Of a stretch of DNA of 18,797 bases, positions 6,080-13,705 are shown in pieces. The DNA is from Bacteroidales bacterium. GTDB taxonomy: Bacteria > Bacteroidota > Bacteroidia > Bacteroidales > WCHB1-69. A program made the translations under genes and the position numbers. How positions within the stretch are numbered: position 1 is the stretch's first letter; every line of letters begins with the position of its first letter. The notes under the pieces are model-generated. The model searched no databases. It had not been told where the DNA came from and saw nothing but the letters and a program-made list of their open reading frames with translations. Where the stretch lies: assembly GCA_016285615.1 (NCBI GenBank), contig JAEERB010000038.1, forward strand, positions 1 to 18,797, read 5' to 3'.

Positions 6080-7219
6080 TCAGAATATCTCCCCATCCCA
6101 AAGCATCCTGAAGAAATCGGTCACATAAATGAGCTCAATGTCACCGGAAGGTCTTGTAATGGGGTCAAGGGAGACAAGGATAAGCCGGCAGTCGGGATGT
6201 TCCTCCTTGAATGCCTTAAGACCCTCCTTGTGCCTTGTTTTAACCTCCTCACTTGATTTGATTTCGATGGCAACCCGGGCATCGCCTATGACGGCATCCA
6301 CCTCCTGATGGTTGTAGGTGTGCCAGTAGGAAATCTTCTCGCGTCGCCGGCAATATCCACGATATGCGATAATCTCCTGCATGACAAGATGTTCGAAGGC
6401 GTGGCCGTAATCATCGGAACCCCGTCTCAGGTGGTGTCGCCCCATCAGATAGTTGGCCAGACCCACATCGAAATAGTAGAATTTCGGAGCCTGCACCACC
6501 TTCCGCTTGATCACCTTTGTATATGCCGGTATTTCGTAGCCCATAAGTGTCTCTTTCAGAATCTGGTAATATGCCTTGACTGTTTTTGCGGCAACGCCGC
6601 AGTCGCTTGCGATGTTTGAATAGTTGATCATTTCGCCGTCGGAAATGGCGGCGGCCTCCATGAATTGCTCAAAGGCTTCCACATTCTGCACGGCGGCTTC
6701 GTCCCGAATCTCTTCCCGGAGATAGACCTCCACGTATGCCTCCAGACGGTCGGTGGCATCATCGGCAAGATAGTGGCGGGGAATCATCCCGTTTTGTACA
6801 GCCTTGTCTATCTGGTAGTCGGGCACCTCTTTCCAAACCAACGGGAAAAGCGTTCTTGGAATGGCCCTGCCGCCAAGGGTGTTCGCCCCGGAACGTTTCA
6901 GTTTGCGCGCACTCGAACCGCTGAGGACAAACCAAAGCCCTTTGTTCGACATCAGCCAATGGACGCTGTCGAGCAGTTCGGGCACTTTCTGAATTTCGTC
7001 AACAATGACCAGCGTTCCGGCAGGCTTGGCCATGAGTGCCTGGCGGAAGGAATCGGGGTTGCGCCTGAATGATTTCCTGACGTTGTCAATTAGCAGGTCG
7101 TAATAGACAGCATCGGGAAAACGCTCCTGAAGAAGCGTTGACTTTCCCACCTGACGGGCACCGAACAGGAACATCCCTTCGTCAAGCTGGTTTTCAATAT
7201 CAAAGACTCTTTTGTACAT
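6080..7219 (-). CDS. AAA_14/DUF4143-family ATPase
   Basis: About 379 residues from MYKRVFDIE. The Walker A motif GARQVGKST is at 20-28, the Walker B LVIVDEIQK at about 71-79, and the sensor SGSSARKLKR follows. The C-terminal DUF4143 part ends in a nuclease-like motif, EVDAVIG then VAIEIKSS (Glu306, Asp308, Glu319, Lys321), typical of this family. A winged-helix-like segment (MINYSNIASDCGVAAKTVKAYY) lies between. These ATPases are widespread accessory genes with no firmly established role. The frame is open to an ATG at 7258; I prefer 7219 because the family usually starts close to the MYKR sequence. A TAATTTTG box at 7281-7288 can serve either start. Confidence 0.88.
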   Translation of the reverse strand: MYKRVFDIENQLDEGMFLFGARQVGKSTLLQERFPDAVYYDLLIDNVRKSFRRNPDSFRQALMAKPAGTLVIVDEIQKVPELLDSVHWLMSNKGLWFVLSGSSARKLKRSGANTLGGRAIPRTLFPLVWKEVPDYQIDKAVQNGMIPRHYLADDATDRLEAYVEVYLREEIRDEAAVQNVEAFEQFMEAAAISDGEMINYSNIASDCGVAAKTVKAYYQILKETLMGYEIPAYTKVIKRKVVQAPKFYYFDVGLANYLMGRHHLRRGSDDYGHAFEHLVMQEIIAYRGYCRRREKISYWHTYNHQEVDAVIGDARVAIEIKSSEEVKTRHKEGLKAFKEEHPDCRLILVSLDPITRPSGDIELIYVTDFFRMLWDGEIF

Positions 7220-7280
7220 AAAATTTATTAATTTCGGGAGCGCAGGTCCGATTTTCATAGGAAATTCGGGAATGCGGGTG

Positions 7281-7288
7281 CAAAATTA
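7281..7288 (-). promoter_or_regulatory. TAnnTTTG -7 element for the ATPase gene
   Basis: On the minus strand this reads TAATTTTG, followed by GC, a good match to the Bacteroidota -7 consensus. No clear -33 TTTG is visible upstream. Confidence 0.5.
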
Positions 7289-7406
7289 CTAAAAATCGCG
7301 ATACGATTTGATGGGTGCGACATGTTTTTTCGCAAACATCAGATTATTTTCCGCCACAATGGCCAATATTTCTTACTGCTTCGCCTGTTCAAGAAGCTTT
7401 TTGATC

Positions 7407-7790
7407 TCACAGGCGTCCTCTGGCGACAATCGGTATGACACGCCACTTTTTTTTTAATATGCCACCATTTTTTGAAAATCCTAAGCTATATTCGTTATTG
7501 TCGCTGTCGTACAGTTTAACCCCTGTTGAAGCCGCAAATTTTATCGGTTCCTGCAATACACGACAGTGGCACAAATAATCAACGAGTGGCTGGAAATCAT
7601 ACGGTTCCGGCTCAGTCCATCCTATAATGTAGTTGGCGGAGTCTATACGGAATTTTATTTCGGCTCTGACAATTGGCGTTTTACAGAAAGGATCGTCGGA
7701 CAAATTTATTTCCTTCCAGCTTATGCAACTGGTAATGGTCATTGCGGCGAGTGCGACCATCACCGCACATATCAAAATGGTTTTCTTCAT
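7407..7790 (-). CDS. Small lipoprotein, unknown; probably frameshifted at its 3' end
   Basis: 127 residues as read. The N-terminus MKKTILICAVMVALAAMTITSC is a lipoprotein signal with the lipobox cysteine at residue 22, so it should be lipid-anchored in the envelope. No family is recognised. Near the end the minus strand has nine A (7455-7447). Reading eight A instead replaces the tail WRVIPIVARGRL with SGVSYRLSPEDACEIKK and then LLEQAKQ, stopping at 7373 for a 138-residue protein. The alternative tail looks far more like real protein, so the listed end is probably wrong. The start lies 2 nt after the stop of the 7793-8734 gene, so the two form an operon. Their signal-peptide DNA is nearly identical. 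Confidence 0.65.
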   Translation of the reverse strand: MKKTILICAVMVALAAMTITSCISWKEINLSDDPFCKTPIVRAEIKFRIDSANYIIGWTEPEPYDFQPLVDYLCHCRVLQEPIKFAASTGVKLYDSDNNEYSLGFSKNGGILKKKWRVIPIVARGRL

Positions 7791-7792
7791 GA

Positions 7793-8734
7793 CTATTGTT
7801 GCTTAAAGTAAGATTCAAAGATGGAGTATAAGTATGCAGCCAGTCTGGTATCATCAAAGCAGGAATAGTGTGAATGATAGGATGTGCCGTGACGGTATTC
7901 GAATTGATACCGGTTGCCGTCTATAACCATTCTTTTATCAAACCATGGCAAACTGTCAATTGCTGTTGCCAAAACCAGCACATTCTGCCATTGTTCTTGT
8001 GTAAGTGTTTTTTTGATCTTTTTACCTCGTACTATATGGTATGAAGATGAAAATTTTGAATAGCGTATATGTCCTGTTTGTAGCTGGGCAATGGATTGTC
8101 CATCTGACTTATAAACTCGCACAATGTCAAATTCCGTACCAGGAAGATGGTCACAAGTCAATCGGATAACTGTGTCGTGTTGTTGATTCCACAGGTCCGG
8201 CTCCTTCAATTTTCGGAAAAGTTTGGTGTATGCCTTGCAATGGCCCAATGCCCTTTTGATTGTTGGAAATAAAAATTTGCTGTAGTTTGTTTCCCAGCCA
8301 GAGGTAAGGATGGCTGTGTCAGTGGCGCTTAGAATTGGCAAGTAGTATTTTGATGTTTTGGGAGGCACAATGGATGTTTTGTGTTTCAATCCTAGTGAAT
8401 GCTCAAGTTGCACTATAGGGTAATATAGGTGTTTATTCCCCTTTTTCCGATATTGGGTGTAGAAAATTGACAGTGCGCTGTCGGCACTGTAGGGGAAGGC
8501 TTGGATGCGTTCCGTCCGGTCTTCGTGGTAGAGGTAATAAGGATAGTAGGACGTACCATGTCCGCCATGACAGAAAATGAAGTCTGTGTAATAAGCTTCC
8601 GCTCGTTCGATTGGAGTGGAGGCTTGTTGCAGCATATTGTTAATATGGTCATACCACCATGTGCTATCAGATTGCGTGTAGGCGGTGATTTTTGTCATGA
8701 CCATTACTGCACATATCAAAATAGTTTTCTTCAT
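7793..8734 (-). CDS. Secreted protein, unknown
   Basis: 313 residues with an N-terminal signal peptide (MKKTILICAVMVMTKITAYTQ) and no transmembrane helix afterwards. The family is not recognised. The mature part is rich in Tyr and His (HGGHGTSYYPYYLYHEDR; YRHGTSYHSHYSCFDD). It contains a pattern often seen in Bacteroidota envelope proteins, TLTQEQWQNVLVLATAIDSLPW. It is the first gene of a two-gene unit with the lipoprotein at 7407-7790. ACTTTTTAAAG lies 9 nt before the ATG, the same 11-mer found before the gene at 3525-4031. The 221 nt upstream (8735-8955) are AT-rich with no clear promoter, RNA or ORF. Confidence 0.7.
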   Translation of the reverse strand: MKKTILICAVMVMTKITAYTQSDSTWWYDHINNMLQQASTPIERAEAYYTDFIFCHGGHGTSYYPYYLYHEDRTERIQAFPYSADSALSIFYTQYRKKGNKHLYYPIVQLEHSLGLKHKTSIVPPKTSKYYLPILSATDTAILTSGWETNYSKFLFPTIKRALGHCKAYTKLFRKLKEPDLWNQQHDTVIRLTCDHLPGTEFDIVRVYKSDGQSIAQLQTGHIRYSKFSSSYHIVRGKKIKKTLTQEQWQNVLVLATAIDSLPWFDKRMVIDGNRYQFEYRHGTSYHSHYSCFDDTRLAAYLYSIFESYFKQQ

Positions 8735-8955
8735 GTCATAAATCTTTAAAAAGTCATCAATATTAACGTTATGATGCGTGTTTTATTGTCTTTTAATGGT
8801 TTTGTCATATTATCAGTTGTTAGCTGTTTTATTTATTTAGGCAACCTTTGAAAATAAATTTTTAACCTTGTTGATGGTACATGATAAATGAGATTACTTT
8901 TCCGTCATCAACTTTATATCTTTCATCATTATTCTTAGTTAAGATCTATATCATT

Positions 8956-10323
8956 TCACTTTCTGCGACATGTACTTGACAACAATTTTTCCAACACAGG
9001 TAACATTTTATTGAGTTCACCATAATGAATCATAAAATTCCAAAATGGCTCAAACTTTTTCCATCCACCCATATAAAAAAGATGCGCCAATTTTTGTCTT
9101 AGGTTATCATGACCAAAACTTGCTTTGAAAATGTTCCGCCACGAATAAAATTCATGATAAGCCCAGTCGTAACCCTGTTTCAACTCTTCAGCAGACAGAC
9201 CGATGGTTTTATAGACAACTGTGCGGGTGTCATACTGATTCCAATCATACGATACAATACGTCCTTCGCGTTCCATCTGTTGGAAAAGACGGGTGCCAGG
9301 GTATGGCGTCAGGATATGGAACGTTGCCGTGGTGATACTATGCTCAATGCCCCAGTCCACTGTTCTGCGGAACACGTCCCTGTCATCGTGATCAAGACCG
9401 AAAACAAAACTGCCATTGATCATAATACCAAGACTTTGCAACCGTTTCACCGCCGCCACGTAATCTTTTGAAAGATTTTGGATTTTGTTACTGGAACGAA
9501 GGTTCTCCGGAGAAAATGTCTCAAAGCCCAAAAACAGGCTGCGCAAGCCCGCTTCGGCCGCCTTCTCTATTAAGTCGCCATGGAGTACTGAAGCAATAGT
9601 TGCCGCACTTTGAAATACCCGTCCCATTCCCCGCATTCCTTCGAAAAGTTCGAAAGCAAAACGAGGGTTTCCCAATAAATGATCATCTAGAAAATAGAGA
9701 TGCCTGCCGGGAAGTCTATCTATTTCTGCTAAAGCATCATCTACTTTTTGGGTGTAAAACGACTTGCCTTCACCATAATGCGCATCTTTATAGCAAAAAT
9801 CACAATGATGAGGACAGCCACGCGAGACAACTAGGGAATTGGGAACGAAATACTTTTCCCGCTTGATGAGGTCTCTACGGACAGGGGGGATATCCTCCAA
9901 ACTTCTCCAGTTGGATACATAACGTTTGCAGGGATGTCCTTCGCGGAAATCTTTGATGAAACGAGGAAATGCTTCCTCCCCCGGTCCCAAAAAGATAGTG
10001 TCGGCATGTTGTACCGCTTCATCAGGAAGTGTTGTCACATGCAGACCTCCCATAACTACATACACCCCTCTTTGACGATAGCTGTCAGCTATTTGATAGG
10101 CACGATAAGCATTGGTGATATAGACTTGGATGCACACTAAATCGGGGGTGTCATCCATGATTAGTTGCTCTACATGCTGATCCTGAATCACCACCTCATC
10201 CTCTTCGGAGAAATATGCCGCAAGCGTTGCGAGCCCCAAAGGGGGAAACAACGAATATTTTATGGGCCGCCAATAAGGACTTTCCGCTTCCTGCAATGCA
10301 GGAAGAATCATTTTAACTTTCAT
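8956..10323 (-). CDS. B12-binding-domain radical SAM enzyme
   Basis: 455 residues. Residues 1-130 form a cobalamin-binding-like Rossmann domain (PPLGLATLAAYF, VVMGGLHVTTLPDE, GPGEEAFPRFI). The radical SAM cluster motif is RGCPHHCDFCY with Cys170, Cys174 and Cys177, followed by YFLDDHLLGNP. The C-terminal part (TPYPGTRLFQQME, YDWNQYDTRTVVY, YDWAYHEFYSW) matches the DUF4070-like tail found in hopanoid and other lipid- or natural-product-modifying members. It should bind a [4Fe-4S] cluster and SAM; many relatives methylate or rearrange unactivated carbons. The substrate is unknown. Location downstream of glsA-glsB suggests a lipid, but this is inference. A duplicate of its 3' end lies just upstream. 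Confidence 0.88.
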   Translation of the reverse strand: MKVKMILPALQEAESPYWRPIKYSLFPPLGLATLAAYFSEEDEVVIQDQHVEQLIMDDTPDLVCIQVYITNAYRAYQIADSYRQRGVYVVMGGLHVTTLPDEAVQHADTIFLGPGEEAFPRFIKDFREGHPCKRYVSNWRSLEDIPPVRRDLIKREKYFVPNSLVVSRGCPHHCDFCYKDAHYGEGKSFYTQKVDDALAEIDRLPGRHLYFLDDHLLGNPRFAFELFEGMRGMGRVFQSAATIASVLHGDLIEKAAEAGLRSLFLGFETFSPENLRSSNKIQNLSKDYVAAVKRLQSLGIMINGSFVFGLDHDDRDVFRRTVDWGIEHSITTATFHILTPYPGTRLFQQMEREGRIVSYDWNQYDTRTVVYKTIGLSAEELKQGYDWAYHEFYSWRNIFKASFGHDNLRQKLAHLFYMGGWKKFEPFWNFMIHYGELNKMLPVLEKLLSSTCRRK

Positions 10324-10363
10324 CGTTTATCATTCATTGTTTTTCATTCTCCTTTGTATTACT

Positions 10364-10429
10364 TCACTTTCTGCGGCGTATATTTGACAACAATTTTTCC
10401 AACATTAGTACCATCCGATTGAGTTTTTC
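10364..10429 (-). pseudogene. Remnant copy of the radical SAM gene 3' end
   Basis: The minus strand reads KLNRMVLMLEKLLSNIRRRK and a stop. This matches the end of the intact gene (ELNKMLPVLEKLLSSTCRRK), with about 51 of 62 bases identical by hand alignment. It is in frame with the 79-codon ORF and separated from it by one TAG. It looks like the leftover of a tandem paralogue whose body was deleted. Confidence 0.75.
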
Positions 10430-10669
10430 CTACTGTTGTTTTAATATTTCACAAATTTTGTCTTCCCTGATAATTTTTGGGGCGGACTTTCCCGCCAGCA
10501 CCAATATTTTTTTGCCATTGCGGTAGAAGTGCAGTTGTCGGGAGCGTACTACGGCGGTAAGTTCGGGATCGTTTTGTATGGAGGTCCAGAAACGATGATA
10601 GATGCCATCTTCGTCAAACAGCTTTCTTTGCAGATGCGAGCACATATCGGTGGTGTCAAAAGTCAACAT
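10430..10669 (-). CDS. 79-residue protein, unknown
   Basis: A small, soluble, charged protein with no signal peptide or membrane segment. The middle reads DPELTAVVRSRQLHFYRNGKK then ILVLAGKSAPKIIRED. I do not recognise a family with confidence; it may be a fragment of a longer protein. It lies 76 nt downstream of glsB on the same strand. Its TAG stop is followed in frame by the radical SAM tail remnant, so the present 3' end may have been made by a deletion junction. Confidence 0.5.
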   Translation of the reverse strand: MLTFDTTDMCSHLQRKLFDEDGIYHRFWTSIQNDPELTAVVRSRQLHFYRNGKKILVLAGKSAPKIIREDKICEILKQQ

Positions 10670-10745
10670 GAAATAACTAATTATATGTTTTATATTGCAA
10701 TAACGCGATTTGGGTACTTTATAAAAAAATTTAGATAAAGTTTTT

Positions 10746-11810
10746 CTACATTTTTCTACCGACCTTTTTTAACAAGCGCCTTACCTTGCGATTGCGTTTG
10801 GTCAACCATTCCGCTATCAATTGGTCTTCCATCTCCGGAGTATTCGGAACTTCGTTTTTTCTTCTTTTGGAGAGAGAAAAACGGAGATAGGCTCCTATAT
10901 GACGGCTTTTCTTGTCATGATAGATTTCGTCAAACGGAATCAGCACGGCCGTATCTTCTATTTTGTGCATCAGCCGGTTGACGGCAGTGCCGAACATCAG
11001 CATATGGGAAGTAATGGAAATATATGCTGTCATATTCGGAGGAACGTTTACCCCTCTCATTCTGGTTGCCGCCCGGAGTAATTTATAATCTTCTATAAGG
11101 TCGTCACTGTTCACTATCAAATTCATCAGTTCGGGGTCAGAGGCAGGCATAATAGCCTGATCGTCCCATGGGCGTACAAGCTTATTTTTATCACCGAAAT
11201 GTTTCCAAAGAAAATGGTATATCAAATCTTTGGCGATATGGTCGTAAGAAGGATAAACGGTGATTTTTCCAAAAAAATAGAGCAAATTGGGGTTTTTCAT
11301 GATGATTGCCACCAAGCCGTCCCACAAATTGTCCAGGGCGAAAATGGATTTTGCACCATTTTGAGAACTTTGATAGGCGGGAGCCACAAAATTGCGACCT
11401 AGTTCTATCACATGCGGAAGGTATTCTTTTATAAACTTTTTGGAAAAATTAAACTGATGGGAACTTGCCAAAACAGGTTGTCCTTTTTCGTCAAAGGTTG
11501 CATCTGAGCCAAATAGAAAACGATAGCCTCCGATAATCGCTTCGTTGTCGGGGTCCCATACAATCAACTGTTTATAAGGTTTTTCCATTTTGTCGTATTC
11601 GTCCAAATCCACCGTTTTGCCGGTAGCACCACCGGCTTCACGAAAGGTCAGTTCTCGCAGTCGTCCGATTTCTTTCACCACATTGGGAGAATCATGCCAA
11701 GTGACAATGTACAATTCGTTGTGACCTTTGTTGGTGTCTTCCAGTTTTTTGGATTTGGTAAGTTCTGCTTTAATCAGTTCAACCGGTACAGGATCAATTA
11801 TTGTTCTCAT
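10746..11810 (-). CDS. glsB: Glycine N-acyltransferase of glycine-lipid synthesis (GlsB-like)
   Basis: 354 residues of the OlsB/GlsB-type GNAT fold (Acetyltransf_5 group). Diagnostic segments are RLRELTFREAG then GKTVDLDEYD (50-72), the central strand IIGGYRFLFG (92-101) and VIELGRNFVAPAYQ (134-147). Family members transfer a 3-hydroxyacyl chain from acyl carrier protein to an amino acid. In Bacteroides GlsB makes lyso-glycine lipid (the commendamide-type product), the first step of glycine-lipid synthesis at the inner membrane. It is 15 nt downstream of the partner gene glsA, so the two form an operon. The C-terminal end is strongly basic (KRNRKVRRLLKKVGRK), which could favour membrane binding. 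An ornithine- or serine-lipid enzyme cannot be excluded from sequence alone. Confidence 0.8.
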   Translation of the reverse strand: MRTIIDPVPVELIKAELTKSKKLEDTNKGHNELYIVTWHDSPNVVKEIGRLRELTFREAGGATGKTVDLDEYDKMEKPYKQLIVWDPDNEAIIGGYRFLFGSDATFDEKGQPVLASSHQFNFSKKFIKEYLPHVIELGRNFVAPAYQSSQNGAKSIFALDNLWDGLVAIIMKNPNLLYFFGKITVYPSYDHIAKDLIYHFLWKHFGDKNKLVRPWDDQAIMPASDPELMNLIVNSDDLIEDYKLLRAATRMRGVNVPPNMTAYISITSHMLMFGTAVNRLMHKIEDTAVLIPFDEIYHDKKSRHIGAYLRFSLSKRRKNEVPNTPEMEDQLIAEWLTKRNRKVRRLLKKVGRKM

Positions 11811-11825
11811 AATTATAGTTTATTA

Positions 11826-12683
11826 TCAGTCCATTTGAGATGGCCAAGGATTAGAAACAATACCCGCCATATCAAGCATGGTTTTGTGTGCCATATCTCG
11901 CATGCGGTTCACCTCTTCTGTTCGAGGAGCATGCGGGTCAGGTATAATAGGGTCACCCACATGAATGGTCAGCAAAGGGTCGCCTTTGCTAAAATATTTC
12001 CGCCATCCGGTGCGGGGTCTGAATGATATCATCAAAGGAACAATCGGCAATGCATATCGATATGCCATATTGAAGGCTCCTATTTTAAAAGGTCGTAGCG
12101 GTGCATAAAATTGCCAGCTGCAACTTTCAGGAAATATGTGTATCCATTGTTTTTTTGCATGCAGTTCGTCCAAAGCCATGCTAAAGGCTCTCAATCCGCT
12201 ACGTTCTTCGGGAATGGCGATGCCACCGACAATTTTCATCCAAAAGCCGTCTTTGCCTCTAAAAGGCTGTGCATACATAGGAATCCAAGGCTTACGATAC
12301 CGCATTGCCTTCATGATGCAAATCATATCCCATCGGTGCACGTGGTTGCAGACGGTCATCACACCATTGGCGAAAAGCCGGCAGTTTTTACGTATTTTCT
12401 CACGACCTTCTATCTTCAGGCCAAACCTGATAAAGGCTGCAGGAAAAGCCACAAACCATACAACAAAGTATATGATGAAATGCCATATTTTGAATTTCAG
12501 CGATTTATCAAGATAGGTGTAGGTTCCGTCGAATCGGATATCTTTGAGTTCTCCTCGTATGGGAGCCATTTTTGTAAACGGATTTTCTCCGGAAAAGGAT
12601 GCTGTAGGCTCAGGGACAAAAACTCCCTCCTTCACTTTGAAATTCCGATATGCCGGACCGAATGATGAATAATCCTGTAACAT
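11826..12683 (-). CDS. glsA: Lyso-glycine-lipid O-acyltransferase (GlsA-like, PlsC family)
   Basis: 285 residues of the PlsC/LPLAT acyltransferase family. The catalytic NHVHRWD motif (Asn113, His114, Asp119) is an intact HX4D. The acceptor-site motif IFPESCSW (183-190) replaces the usual FPEGTR, and PIVPLMIS (213-220) corresponds to the last block. One hydrophobic segment (about 67-86) should anchor it to the inner membrane. The expected reaction adds a second acyl chain to the hydroxyl of the N-acylglycine made by GlsB. A TATTTTTG box lies 34 nt upstream of the ATG, so it is probably the first gene of the glsA-glsB unit. Substrate is inferred from pairing with GlsB. Confidence 0.82.
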   Translation of the reverse strand: MLQDYSSFGPAYRNFKVKEGVFVPEPTASFSGENPFTKMAPIRGELKDIRFDGTYTYLDKSLKFKIWHFIIYFVVWFVAFPAAFIRFGLKIEGREKIRKNCRLFANGVMTVCNHVHRWDMICIMKAMRYRKPWIPMYAQPFRGKDGFWMKIVGGIAIPEERSGLRAFSMALDELHAKKQWIHIFPESCSWQFYAPLRPFKIGAFNMAYRYALPIVPLMISFRPRTGWRKYFSKGDPLLTIHVGDPIIPDPHAPRTEEVNRMRDMAHKTMLDMAGIVSNPWPSQMD

Positions 12684-12716
12684 AAAAAAAAGTAAGCAAA
12701 CGGCTTATACAAAGTG

Positions 12717-12724
12717 CAAAAATA
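12717..12724 (-). promoter_or_regulatory. TAnnTTTG -7 element for glsA-glsB
   Basis: The minus strand reads TATTTTTG, then CAC, 34 nt before the glsA ATG. No good -33 TTTG is visible in the A/T-rich sequence upstream. It supports transcription of glsA-glsB independent of the SDR gene. Confidence 0.5.
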
Positions 12725-12871
12725 AAAATAAATGATTTTACTTTTCTCTTGTAAAAAATTTTTTTGTTAAAAAAATCAAGTTGAAAAGTTAATGTTTGAA
12801 CTTGTTTTTTTATGGAATAAGAATAGTGGGAAAAAGGAAATGTTAGATATTTTAAAAATAATGGAGATTTT

Positions 12872-13660
12872 TTACATGCTAGAAATAGAGCGAGCTATTT
12901 TGGCACACAAGCCGGGGAAAAATCGTTTTATATATACCATCACCAATTCTTTGCTTCCTATTAGCACTTCTCTTTTTTTCTTAATGATAGCCTTTGCTAT
13001 TTGTTTGCCGGCTTTTTCAGGAGATATGCCGAAAGCCTGTCCTTTATCCATTTTGCCATGTTGTTTGCCGTCTTTTTCAAGAGCATAGAGAGAAATATTG
13101 GTTCTAACTCTTCCCGGACAAACTATGGTGACATGAATATTGTCTTTGTAATTTTCGGCTGCAATTGTTTCAAAAAATCCATATAAAGCATGTTTGGAGG
13201 AACTATATGCACAACGCAAAGGAAATCCGAATTTTCCTGCTATGCTGGTAGTTACCGCCAATTGACCTCCACCTTGTTGTATCATTTTCGGCAAAATTTG
13301 TTTAACGATGATAACCGGAGCAAAGTAATTGATATTCATCACTTTGTTAATGACTTTCATTTCTGTTTCCACGGTAGTTCCTCGTTGGCTGATACCTGCA
13401 TTGTTGTACATGATGTCAATGCGACCGAAATGAGTCCATGCGGTTTCTGCCAAATTTGCCAACTCTTCCGTATTGGATAAGTCAAATGGAAGAACAAATA
13501 CATCCGGAGCACCCAATGACAAAGCCTTGGCTTTCACTTCTTCCAAAATATCTTCTTCCAAAGCTGTGATAATCAAACAATAACCTTTTTTTGCAAATTC
13601 TAATGCAGTAGCCCTTCCTATACCGGAGGAGGCACCTGTTATCCATACTACTTTATTCAT
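12872..13660 (-). CDS. Short-chain dehydrogenase/reductase
   Basis: A classical SDR of about 262 residues. From the chosen start (MNKVVWITG) it has the NAD(P)-binding TGASSGIG at 8-15, NNAG at 86-89, catalytic Ser139 and the YSSSK motif with Tyr152 and Lys156. The order and spacing are normal for the family, and PGRVRTNIS follows the active site. The C-terminal stretch is hydrophobic and basic (VYIKRFFPGLCAKIARS), as in membrane-associated lipid-acting SDRs. The substrate is unknown. An ATG at 13678 is also in frame, but the shorter start fits the family better. It lies 45 nt after the S4-protein gene and 188 nt before glsA, so it may belong to either unit. Confidence 0.85.
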   Translation of the reverse strand: MNKVVWITGASSGIGRATALEFAKKGYCLIITALEEDILEEVKAKALSLGAPDVFVLPFDLSNTEELANLAETAWTHFGRIDIMYNNAGISQRGTTVETEMKVINKVMNINYFAPVIIVKQILPKMIQQGGGQLAVTTSIAGKFGFPLRCAYSSSKHALYGFFETIAAENYKDNIHVTIVCPGRVRTNISLYALEKDGKQHGKMDKGQAFGISPEKAGKQIAKAIIKKKREVLIGSKELVMVYIKRFFPGLCAKIARSISSM

Positions 13661-13705
13661 TATTTTAATGTTTTTCAATAAATTATATTTTCAAATTGTT
13701 AATAA

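Noticed and set aside
8735..8955. Possible regulatory RNA in the AT-rich gap
   Set aside because: Only a weak GTTGATG/CATCAAC pairing over a long loop is seen, with no known RNA family features.
10364..10669. Amber (TAG) recoding joining the 79-codon ORF to the radical SAM tail
   Set aside because: Other genes in the window end normally with TAG, for example the 7793-8734 gene, and the homology begins right after the stop, which fits a deletion scar better.
10716..10741. Stem ACTTTAT/ATAAAGT after glsB as a terminator
   Set aside because: Only A/T pairs except one, a 12-nt loop, and no T-run on the minus strand.
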